Under the pieces are notes generated by a model. The model saw only the letters and a list, made by a program, of their open reading frames with translations, was not told the DNA's origin and made no database searches. This document shows, in pieces, positions 57,970 to 64,000 of a DNA stretch of 64,000 nucleotides (position 1 is the first letter of the stretch; every line of letters begins with the position of its first letter). The DNA comes from Neobacillus notoginsengisoli (GTDB lineage: Bacteria; Bacillota; Bacilli; Bacillales; Cytobacillaceae). The position numbers and the translations under genes were made by a program. The stretch is from contig NZ_QWEG01000011.1 in the NCBI RefSeq assembly GCF_003515685.1, forward strand, positions 124,001 to 188,000, in the 5' to 3' direction.

Positions 57970-58401
57970 TTAAATATCGAAGCCAATCATATTTTCTGCA
58001 ATTTCAGCAAAAGAATCCTCGGACTCCTGGAAGTATTCTTCCCAAATCTGTTTGCTCCAGATTTCAATTCGATTGGAAACTCCTAAAATTACACATTCTT
58101 TTTGCAATTGCGCATAGTCCAGCAATGGAGCCGGGATATTGATTCTCCCCTGCTTGTCAATTTCACTTTCCGTTGCCCCGGAAAAGAAAAATCTCGTAAA
58201 AGCACGGGCATCTTTTTTCGTAAGCGGAAGAGCTTTAAGCTTTTCTTCAATGACACTCCACTCTTTTAACGGGTATCCGAACAGGCAGCGGTCCAATCCA
58301 CGGGTAATAATGAACATTTCCCCAAGGTCGTCCCTCAGCTTGGATGGTACGATCAGGCGTCCCTTATTATCGATGTTATGATGGTATTCACCCATGAACA
58401 T
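57970..58401 (-). CDS. mraZ: Transcriptional regulator MraZ
   Basis: Oligomeric AbrB-like regulator of the dcw cluster. With ATG at 58399-58401 it is 143 aa ([20 protein letters not shown]), the same as B. subtilis, and both repeats of the DXXXR motif are visible ([10 protein letters not shown] near the start, DKQGRINIP near the middle). Three GTGG repeats with 10-base spacing lie immediately upstream and are probable binding sites, consistent with autoregulation. Confidence 0.96.
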   Translation of the reverse strand: MFMGEYHHNIDNKGRLIVPSKLRDDLGEMFIITRGLDRCLFGYPLKEWSVIEEKLKALPLTKKDARAFTRFFFSGATESEIDKQGRINIPAPLLDYAQLQKECVILGVSNRIEIWSKQIWEEYFQESEDSFAEIAENMIGFDI

Positions 58402-58433
58402 ACCCGGTACCCCCACTTTCTAATTAGAATGTA

Positions 58434-58457
58434 CCACAATCCACCACTTTCCTCCAC
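58434..58457 (-). promoter_or_regulatory. Three direct GTGG repeats upstream of mraZ (candidate MraZ boxes)
   Basis: On the minus strand GTGGAG, GTGGTG and GTGGTA occur with their GTGG cores at 58454-58457, 58444-58447 and 58434-58437, exactly 10 bases apart. Each is preceded by T or A. MraZ proteins bind short direct repeats near their own promoter, so this is a probable operator. A poor -10-like TACATT overlaps the last repeat. Confidence 0.65.
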
Positions 58458-58534
58458 ACTTTTTTAAAAAACATGCGAAATAGTTAGCGAAAAATTCAGA
58501 ATTCAAGAGCGGACTCCTTTTTTAAAAAATAAAA

Positions 58535-58559
58535 AAGCCCCACCTGGAAGGTGGAGCTT
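58535..58559 (-). terminator. bshC terminator
   Basis: AAGCTCCACCT pairs with AGGTGGGGCTT (one wobble) around TCC, followed by TTTTATTTTTT on the minus strand, directly after the bshC stop. It separates bshC from the mraZ promoter. Confidence 0.9.
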
Positions 58560-58562
58560 CGC

Positions 58563-60197
58563 TTAAATGCGGACCAATTTGTGGGTGCCATCAAATTCAT
58601 ATTCAAGTTCTGCAAGTCGATTTACGAAATCAAGGCCATATTTATTTAAATAATAAAGGACATTCCAGACCCGTTCCTGGGGCAATCCCTCAGGTCGGAG
58701 AGCCATCGATATACGGGAATATTTATCAAGTGTAACTTGATGCCTTTGCTGTACTGCATCCTCCAGCTTTTTTTGCATAAAAGTAAGCTGGCCGATGACA
58801 ATCTCTTCGTTTTTCTTCAGCATTGTCAGCAAGGATGGGGCAATTTGGGCCGTCTTTTCATGGAACTTGTCGTACTGTTCCAAAACCTGGTCCTTTGCAG
58901 ATGTGAAAACACTTTCCAATTCACGATCACGGATACTGTCCATAAAAGCCTGCTTTTCATTGTCCGTTCCCCGCCTGATGACTTCGGAGACATCCATTTG
59001 CAATTCTTGTAGGTCGGTTTCAATTGAACGTTCAAGAATGGTTATATTCAATCTCGGGACAATTGGCGGCATTTTAATGTCAAAGTGCTCAAAAATCAGT
59101 TTTAATTCGGCCCAATAGGCAATTTCTCCCGGACCGCCGATAAATGCAAGCACAGGGAAAAGCCATTCCTGCATGAGCGGCCTGGTTACCACATTGTTAC
59201 TCAGAAGCTGAGGTTCGACTCGGGCGATTTCCAGCAATTCATCCATTGAAAAAGAGAAGGCCGCATTTTTGCCGACAAATAATGCTGTTTCCGAGTTATA
59301 TTCGAGCAAGACCCTTTCATTTGTGTTGATGTCATAATAAAAAAGGTTGGCAGATTGGTCAGTGGCTTCTATTAAAGTAGGAAAGCCTTCTTGAATTATT
59401 GCCTTCTGCTGAAATGACAGGCTGTCAGCCACTGCCGCATGGTTTCGGATGATCGCATCGAAATACCCGCTTTCAATCTGCCGCAATCCCGGATGCCCCG
59501 AGTCCACGATGAGCAGTTCCGTACCTTTAAATAGTTCCATAAGGATTCCTGCAAAAAAATCTGTAAAAGTTTCGGATTTTTCAAGTGTGCTTTCAATCAA
59601 ATAGAGTAATTCTCTTGAGTGAGCCGTTTCCCCAAAGTGGGAGACAAGTTGGCCTGCCCAATTTTTACAATGCTCCTTATTGATTTCTATATCCGTTACC
59701 ATGATCTTTTCGTGTACTTTTTGCGGAAAAATCCATTTGTTTGCGATTGTTCCCTCGGGAACGTACAGATGATTCACTTCCTGGTAATCGTGGTCTTCCC
59801 CGGCGATCCAGAAAATCGGGACTACCGGAATTCCCAGTTCTGCTTCCTTCTGGCGTGCCAATTGAATGATTGAAATCACTTTATGGATTGTATACAGCGG
59901 GCCGGTGAATATCCCCGCCTGCTGTCCGCCAATTACCACCACACTATCCGGATGTTTCAATTTTACAATTGAGTGGCTTGTTTCCTCTGATTCCGTAAAT
60001 CGGGCCATATAACTTTCAATATGATTAGCAAGCCCTTCCCTTGGGAACTCACGTGAGCGAAGTTCCTCAACTCTGTTCCAGTAGGAGGAAGGCTCATTAT
60101 ATGTATAATGAAAAAATGGCTTAATTTGGTCTGTCTGCTGCAAATACTCTGAGGCAAATCGGTTGGCAGCGGGCATTAAGAGATTTGAAATCTCCAT
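58563..60197 (-). CDS. bshC: Putative cysteine ligase BshC (bacillithiol synthesis)
   Basis: Joins cysteine to glucosaminyl-malate in bacillithiol synthesis. The 544-aa protein matches the B. subtilis YllA length. It has a Rossmann-like core with HPDSVVVIGGQQAGIFTGP and PVFWIAGEDHDYQEVNH (PVVPIFWIAGEDHDYQEVNH here), and a C-terminal coiled coil (about 430-500, VLEQYDKFHEKTAQ onward). The conserved Bacillus position is directly upstream of mraZ. Confidence 0.95.
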   Translation of the reverse strand: MEISNLLMPAANRFASEYLQQTDQIKPFFHYTYNEPSSYWNRVEELRSREFPREGLANHIESYMARFTESEETSHSIVKLKHPDSVVVIGGQQAGIFTGPLYTIHKVISIIQLARQKEAELGIPVVPIFWIAGEDHDYQEVNHLYVPEGTIANKWIFPQKVHEKIMVTDIEINKEHCKNWAGQLVSHFGETAHSRELLYLIESTLEKSETFTDFFAGILMELFKGTELLIVDSGHPGLRQIESGYFDAIIRNHAAVADSLSFQQKAIIQEGFPTLIEATDQSANLFYYDINTNERVLLEYNSETALFVGKNAAFSFSMDELLEIARVEPQLLSNNVVTRPLMQEWLFPVLAFIGGPGEIAYWAELKLIFEHFDIKMPPIVPRLNITILERSIETDLQELQMDVSEVIRRGTDNEKQAFMDSIRDRELESVFTSAKDQVLEQYDKFHEKTAQIAPSLLTMLKKNEEIVIGQLTFMQKKLEDAVQQRHQVTLDKYSRISMALRPEGLPQERVWNVLYYLNKYGLDFVNRLAELEYEFDGTHKLVRI

Positions 60198-60297
60198 ACA
60201 GTACTCCCTTTCTAATTAACAATTGTTCATACCATATGAGTATAGCACTAACATAATCAAATGAAAAAAGACTTTGCTTTAGCCTCTTTTCTAATAG

Positions 60298-60693
60298 TTA
60301 GGGCAGATGGACAGCGACAATCGCGCGCTGAACGAGCCCGTACAGTATGAGGGCGACATACCCAATGAAAAACAGTAAAAATGTGAATCTCCAAAACCCC
60401 TTAAAAACCTTGCCAAACAAGATTTCACCTTTTACCTTCCAATGAAGGACCGCGAACCCCATCAACGTTGTCATCAGGATCATAAGAATCACCCAGTCGA
60501 AAGATGTTTTCCATATCGTGACGAGCAAATAATGCACGGAAATAATTAGAAGGCATGTAGTCGCATTCAGTGCATAGTTTACTGAACGCCGATGGTTCCC
60601 GGTAATGGGCTTGAAAATGACAAAAACGAGCAAATAACCCAGAACTGGCAGGAAGATAAACAACGCAGCAACCGATGATAAAAATGTGCTCAT
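60298..60693 (-). CDS. DUF3397 small membrane protein
   Basis: Not assigned a function. The 131-aa product is largely hydrophobic with four predicted membrane segments (about 5-25, 38-58, 65-85, 103-125) and basic loops. Resemblance and position suggest the DUF3397 family found in Bacilli between panE and bshC. Its ATG overlaps the panE stop by 4 bases (60690-60693), so the two are probably co-translated. A role linked to pantothenate or bacillithiol is only a guess from position. Confidence 0.85.
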   Translation of the reverse strand: MSTFLSSVAALFIFLPVLGYLLVFVIFKPITGNHRRSVNYALNATTCLLIISVHYLLVTIWKTSFDWVILMILMTTLMGFAVLHWKVKGEILFGKVFKGFWRFTFLLFFIGYVALILYGLVQRAIVAVHLP

Positions 60694-61583
60694 CGCATCT
60701 CCCTCCTGGAAGCTAGTTCCCTGCCCTTAATTAAGTGATAATATGTGCTGATCATTGGCGTTTTCAACTTTTTTCTATAGGCTTCGTCCACTAGAAACCC
60801 AAGAATGGCATCCACTTCAGTCGGCCTCCCCGCATCCAGGTCTTTTAGCATGGATGAACGGTTTTCAGCCGTATTTCTGCAAATTCCCTTCACTTTTGTA
60901 AGAGCATTGGTTCGGTCGGTGAAGGAAAGGATTTGGGCTACCTCATCAAATAACCCTTCCAGCGCCTTTTCAAAATATTTGTTATTGACAAGCTCCCCAT
61001 TATTCACTCCGAGAATGGCGGTTAGAGGGTTAATGACGGCATTAGCCGCCAACTTGTTGGCCAGCATCTTGTAATAATCGCCTGCAATTTGGATAGGAAA
61101 AAAATCTGGAACATTTCGGGCGAAATTCTCTAATAATTCAGAGCTTCCCCGATAAACCGCAACTCTTGTTATGCCTGCCCCGTTATGGCTGACAGTTGTC
61201 GGGTTTTCCCTAAGTGCCCCATGCTCCACGGAACCAACATAAATATTCTCTGCACTCAAGTGAGCAAGAGCGTTCAAATGGCCCATTCCATTTTGAAGGA
61301 AAAGGTAATTCCCGCCCTGCGGTAGGCCTTCCAGAATCGATTCAAGCTGATACTGCTTTACGGCAATAATGGTTAATTCGGCCTCACCGATTCCTTTATC
61401 CAACGGAACCGCGTTGACTTGGGCGGTTAAAGGCCCAATTCCTTTCTTAAGCTGGACCCCATGCTTATTGATCCAGTCTGCCTGCGCCTCGGTCCGTGTG
61501 TATAAAGTAACCTCAAAAACCCTATGTAAATAGGCGGCAAAGAGCAATCCAATTGAACCTGCACCTACTATTCCAATTCTCAT
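60690..61583 (-). CDS. panE: 2-dehydropantoate 2-reductase
   Basis: Ketopantoate reductase of pantothenate (CoA) synthesis. The 297-aa protein has the NADP-binding MRIGIVGAGSIGLLFAAYL, the catalytic Lys region KMLANKLAANAVINPLTAI, and a C-terminal helical domain with RSSMLKDLDAGRPTEVDAILGF (Ser/Asp substrate contacts). Only the PanE step is here. It belongs to the ylbQ-like group and is followed by the DUF3397 gene. Confidence 0.93.
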   Translation of the reverse strand: MRIGIVGAGSIGLLFAAYLHRVFEVTLYTRTEAQADWINKHGVQLKKGIGPLTAQVNAVPLDKGIGEAELTIIAVKQYQLESILEGLPQGGNYLFLQNGMGHLNALAHLSAENIYVGSVEHGALRENPTTVSHNGAGITRVAVYRGSSELLENFARNVPDFFPIQIAGDYYKMLANKLAANAVINPLTAILGVNNGELVNNKYFEKALEGLFDEVAQILSFTDRTNALTKVKGICRNTAENRSSMLKDLDAGRPTEVDAILGFLVDEAYRKKLKTPMISTYYHLIKGRELASRREMR

Positions 61584-61661
61584 GTTAAAAACTCCCCGTC
61601 TTCTCTTTCCCTACATTTTACCAAAGTTCCGGGACCTTTGTACTCTTAAAATACAAAAATT

Positions 61662-61695
61662 AAAAGGCTTTCCCCCAGAAATGGCGGGAAAGCCG
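61662..61695 (-). terminator. Terminator after the carboxyltransferase gene
   Basis: GGCTTTCCC pairs with GGGAAAGCC around about ten bases, followed by TTTTAATTTTT on the minus strand, 10 bases after the stop at 61705. It ends the acyl-CoA carboxylase transcript before panE. Confidence 0.85.
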
Positions 61696-61704
61696 GTCGA
61701 AAGC

Positions 61705-63246
61705 TTAAACAGGATAAACTGGGTGTTTCCTTGTGCTGAAGTGCAGTTCCTTTGTTTCATAATGGCCAAACCGTTTAATTAACACTTCCCTGAGTTCGGA
61801 AGGCGCGACGATTTCATCAACGATCAGTTCGGAAGCCAGTTTGTATATATCGATATGCTCCTTATACTCCTGGTGTTTTTCCTGAACAAAAGCAAGTCTT
61901 TCCTTTGGATCGTCTATTTCATTAATTTTGTTTGAATAAACTGCATTAACCGCCGCCTCTGGCCCCATGACAGCAATTTGCGCCGTCGGCAGGGCTATAC
62001 ACACGTCCGGTTCGAATGCCGGTCCCGCCATTGCATACAATCCGGCCCCATAGGCCTTCCTGACAATAACGGAGATTTTCGGTACGGTTGCCGAACTCAT
62101 TGCAGCAATCAGTTTTGCTCCGTGCCTGATAATTCCGGCCCTTTCCACTTTCGTCCCAATCATAAAACCCGGAACATCCGCAAGGAACAGCAGCGGAATA
62201 TGGAAGGCATCACATAGCTGGATGAACTTCGCACCTTTGTCGGCGGAATCAACAAAAAGCACACCGCCTTTTACCTTAGGCTGATTGGCAATGATTCCAA
62301 TGGTCCTGCCCCCTATCCTGGCCAAGCCTGTAACCAGTTCCGGGGCGAAAAGCTTCTTTATTTCAAAAAAACTTCCCTCGTCTATAAGCGCATTGATTCC
62401 TTCAACCATATCAAACGGCGCATTCTGGTTTTCTGGAATAATAGCTTCAAGGGCCCTTCCTTCCACAGTCGGAATAGCCTCTACAATCTTTGGGCGCTCT
62501 GTAAAATTCGCCGGAAAATAGGATAGATAGTTTTTCGCTGTTTCAATTGCTTCTTCCTCGGATGAAACAAGAATGTCGCCACAGCCGCTGACTGAACAAT
62601 GCATTCGCGCGCCGCCCATCTCCTCAAGCGTCACCTTTTCTCCAATCACTTTTTCAGCCATCCTTGGCGAACCCAAATACATGGACGCATTTCCGTCAAC
62701 CATAATGACAATATCGCAAAATGCCGGTATGTACGCTCCGCCAGCCGCTGATGGCCCAAATAGGAGGCAAATCTGGGGAATCACTCCCGAAAGCTTCACC
62801 TGATTGTAAAAAATCCTTCCAGCGCCCCTTCTGTTTGGGAACATTTCCAGCTGATCTGTTATCCTTGCCCCCGCTGAGTCAACAAGATACAGTAACGGCA
62901 CCTTTAGTTTTTCGGCTGTTTCCTGAATACGGATGATTTTCTCCACCGTCCTGGAACCCCAGGAACCCGCTTTAACCGTCGAATCATTGGCCATAACACA
63001 AACCGTCTGGCCGCCAATCTTGCCAATTGCCGTAACGACTCCATCGGCAGGAAGCCCTCCTGCCATATTATTGGCAAACTTTCCATCCTCTTCATACTCT
63101 CCGTGGTCGAACAAAAGTGACAGCCTGTCTCGGGCGAAAAGCTTTTTCTGTTCCTTCAGCTTTTCATGGTATTTTTCTTGGCCGCCCGCTTCCGCTTCTT
63201 TTCTTTTATCGATTAATTTCTGCTGAATTGGATTCAATCCCGTCAT
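61705..63246 (-). CDS. Acyl-CoA carboxylase carboxyltransferase (beta) subunit
   Basis: Carboxyltransferase of a biotin-dependent acyl-CoA carboxylase, transferring CO2 from carboxybiotin to an acyl-CoA (propionyl-, methylcrotonyl- or a related CoA; not decidable here). The 513-aa protein has the two crotonase-like halves typical of the PccB/MmdA family. The N-half has LVDSAGARI and FGPSAAGGAYIPAFCD (oxyanion-hole glycines); the C-half has LADVPGFMIGTKVERAGIIRHGAKLI and KAYGAGLYAMAGP. It is followed upstream by a stand-alone biotin carrier and a biotin carboxylase. Confidence 0.93.
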   Translation of the reverse strand: MTGLNPIQQKLIDKRKEAEAGGQEKYHEKLKEQKKLFARDRLSLLFDHGEYEEDGKFANNMAGGLPADGVVTAIGKIGGQTVCVMANDSTVKAGSWGSRTVEKIIRIQETAEKLKVPLLYLVDSAGARITDQLEMFPNRRGAGRIFYNQVKLSGVIPQICLLFGPSAAGGAYIPAFCDIVIMVDGNASMYLGSPRMAEKVIGEKVTLEEMGGARMHCSVSGCGDILVSSEEEAIETAKNYLSYFPANFTERPKIVEAIPTVEGRALEAIIPENQNAPFDMVEGINALIDEGSFFEIKKLFAPELVTGLARIGGRTIGIIANQPKVKGGVLFVDSADKGAKFIQLCDAFHIPLLFLADVPGFMIGTKVERAGIIRHGAKLIAAMSSATVPKISVIVRKAYGAGLYAMAGPAFEPDVCIALPTAQIAVMGPEAAVNAVYSNKINEIDDPKERLAFVQEKHQEYKEHIDIYKLASELIVDEIVAPSELREVLIKRFGHYETKELHFSTRKHPVYPV

Positions 63247-63258
63247 CTGCTGCTCCCC

Positions 63259-63471
63259 CTATTCCAGAGTCGCCAATACATCGCCTTCATTTACGAAGTC
63301 GCCAACGGCCACCCTTAGTTCGCTCACTTTTCCGGCTGAAGTACTTTCAACAGGAATTTCCATCTTCATCGATTCCAGGATGAGGATTGTTTGCCCTTCT
63401 GTTACCTCATCCCCCGAAGTTACTAAAATATTAAAAACTGTCCCTGCCATTGAAGATACGACTTCTTTCAT
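63259..63471 (-). CDS. Stand-alone biotin carrier protein of the acyl-CoA carboxylase
   Basis: A 70-aa biotinyl domain that carries the carboxyl group between the two enzymes. The biotinylation motif is ESMKMEIP with Lys36. Two halves of the barrel are visible (VVSSMAGTVFNILVTSGDEV and GKVSELRVAVGDFVNEGD). It lies 12 bases upstream of the carboxyltransferase gene. B. subtilis has a similar small carrier (YngHB) beside yngE. Confidence 0.94.
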   Translation of the reverse strand: MKEVVSSMAGTVFNILVTSGDEVTEGQTILILESMKMEIPVESTSAGKVSELRVAVGDFVNEGDVLATLE

Positions 63472-63620
63472 ATCTTGTTCCTCCCAACATATTTTATGGC
63501 CTGCCTTGTACTCTCCGCTTCAATCATCGAATCGGCATCGCAAGAATTATGCGATAGCATAATTCACGATTTACGAGGAGTCGGTGCCCTTCGCTTCAAT
63601 CAACGTTATAAAAACTCGAC
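63472..63620. repeat. Repeat fragment between biotin carboxylase and biotin carrier genes
   Basis: Contains a perfect hairpin GAATTATGC-GATA-GCATAATTC at 63544-63565, then a truncated GC-rich block, GAGGAGTCGGTGCCCTTCG and CTTCAATCAACG (63573-63605), which matches the end block of the dispersed repeats at 12165, 17418 and 35945. It interrupts a likely operon without an obvious terminator. Confidence 0.6.
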
Positions 63621-64000
63621 CTAATTTTTTAACACAGCCTCGTTTAAAAATGCGGTGGTGTAGTTTCCTTGTGTGAAATCTTTATTTTGCAAAATTTGCT
63701 TGAAGAGAGGGGCGTTCGTTTTTATTCCTTCAATCGTCAATCCGTCAAAGAATTTCGTGGCATTTGAAAGAGCTATGGCCCTGCTTTCACCAGAAAAAAT
63801 GCATTTGGCGATCATTGGGTCATAATAAGGCGTTACAGTATTCTCCTCCCCATACCCCGAATCAATTCTCGTACCATTCCCTTTTTCAAAGGAAAAGGCA
63901 TTTATTTTACCCGGGGAAGGCAAAAACCTCACAGGGTCTTCTGCGTAAAGGCGAAATTCAATGGCATGTCCTTGTGAAGTAATTTCAGACTGCGTTAAAG
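63621..64000 (-). CDS. Biotin carboxylase subunit, C-terminal end only
   Basis: C-terminal part of a biotin carboxylase (AccC-type) subunit of the acyl-CoA carboxylase; the N-terminus lies beyond position 64000. Reading from the edge gives ...QGHAIEFRLYAEDPVRFLPSPG, GYGEENTVTPYYDPMIAKC and ALSNATKFFDGLTIEGIKTN, all typical of the ATP-grasp C-domain. About 126 codons are visible. It is separated from the biotin carrier by 149 bases of repeat-derived DNA. Confidence 0.92.
   Translation of the reverse strand, partial: LTQSEITSQGHAIEFRLYAEDPVRFLPSPGKINAFSFEKGNGTRIDSGYGEENTVTPYYDPMIAKCIFSGESRAIALSNATKFFDGLTIEGIKTNAPLFKQILQNKDFTQGNYTTAFLNEAVLKN

Overview
The window is a core chromosomal stretch from a spore-forming Bacillus-type firmicute (Bacillaceae, meso-diaminopimelate cell wall). 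The evidence is spoIIGA-sigE-sigG, spoVD and spoVE, the divIVA-sepF-ylm cluster, PyrR-controlled pyrimidine genes, a T-box ahead of ileS, the bacillithiol gene bshC, and gene order close to that of B. subtilis read in reverse. Nearly all genes lie on the minus strand; only rqcH is on plus. I see no rRNA, tRNA, CRISPR array, prophage, insertion sequence or defence island.

Layout from position 1, each block transcribed right to left. (1) 1-17239: calcium-type P-ATPase, yicC-like endoribonuclease, remA, gmk, rpoZ, coaBC, priA, def, fmt, rsmB, rlmN, prpC, prkC, rsgA and the start of rpe, covering translation, coenzyme A, replication restart and Ser/Thr signalling. (2) 17659-19383: rqcH on the opposite strand. 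(3) 19447-27119: the pyr operon pyrR-pyrP-pyrB-pyrC-pyrK-pyrD-pyrF-pyrE, with a strong promoter and three PyrR attenuators. The carbamoyl-phosphate synthetase genes normally found between pyrC and pyrK are absent. (4) 27116-35837: ylyB (rluD-like), lspA, ileS with T-box, divIVA, ylmH, ylmG, sepF, ylmE, pgeF and ylmC. (5) 36268-38913: the sporulation trio sigG, sigE, spoIIGA. (6) 39203-58401: the division and cell-wall (dcw) cluster from mraZ to ftsZ. (7) 58563-64000: bshC, a DUF3397 membrane protein, panE, and a biotin-dependent acyl-CoA carboxylase module whose biotin carboxylase runs off the right edge.

The longer intergenic gaps hold a dispersed GC-rich palindromic repeat (three substantial copies and one fragment) and an unrelated, highly structured element between priA and def. 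Regulatory detail that can be read directly includes the pyr promoter and attenuators, the ileS T-box, three 10-bp-spaced GTGG repeats ahead of mraZ, a candidate forespore promoter plus a Shine-Dalgarno-masking hairpin ahead of sigG, and many intrinsic terminators. No wholly new multi-gene system is evident. The best leads are the missing carAB, the repeat families, the priA-def element, and the sigG leader.
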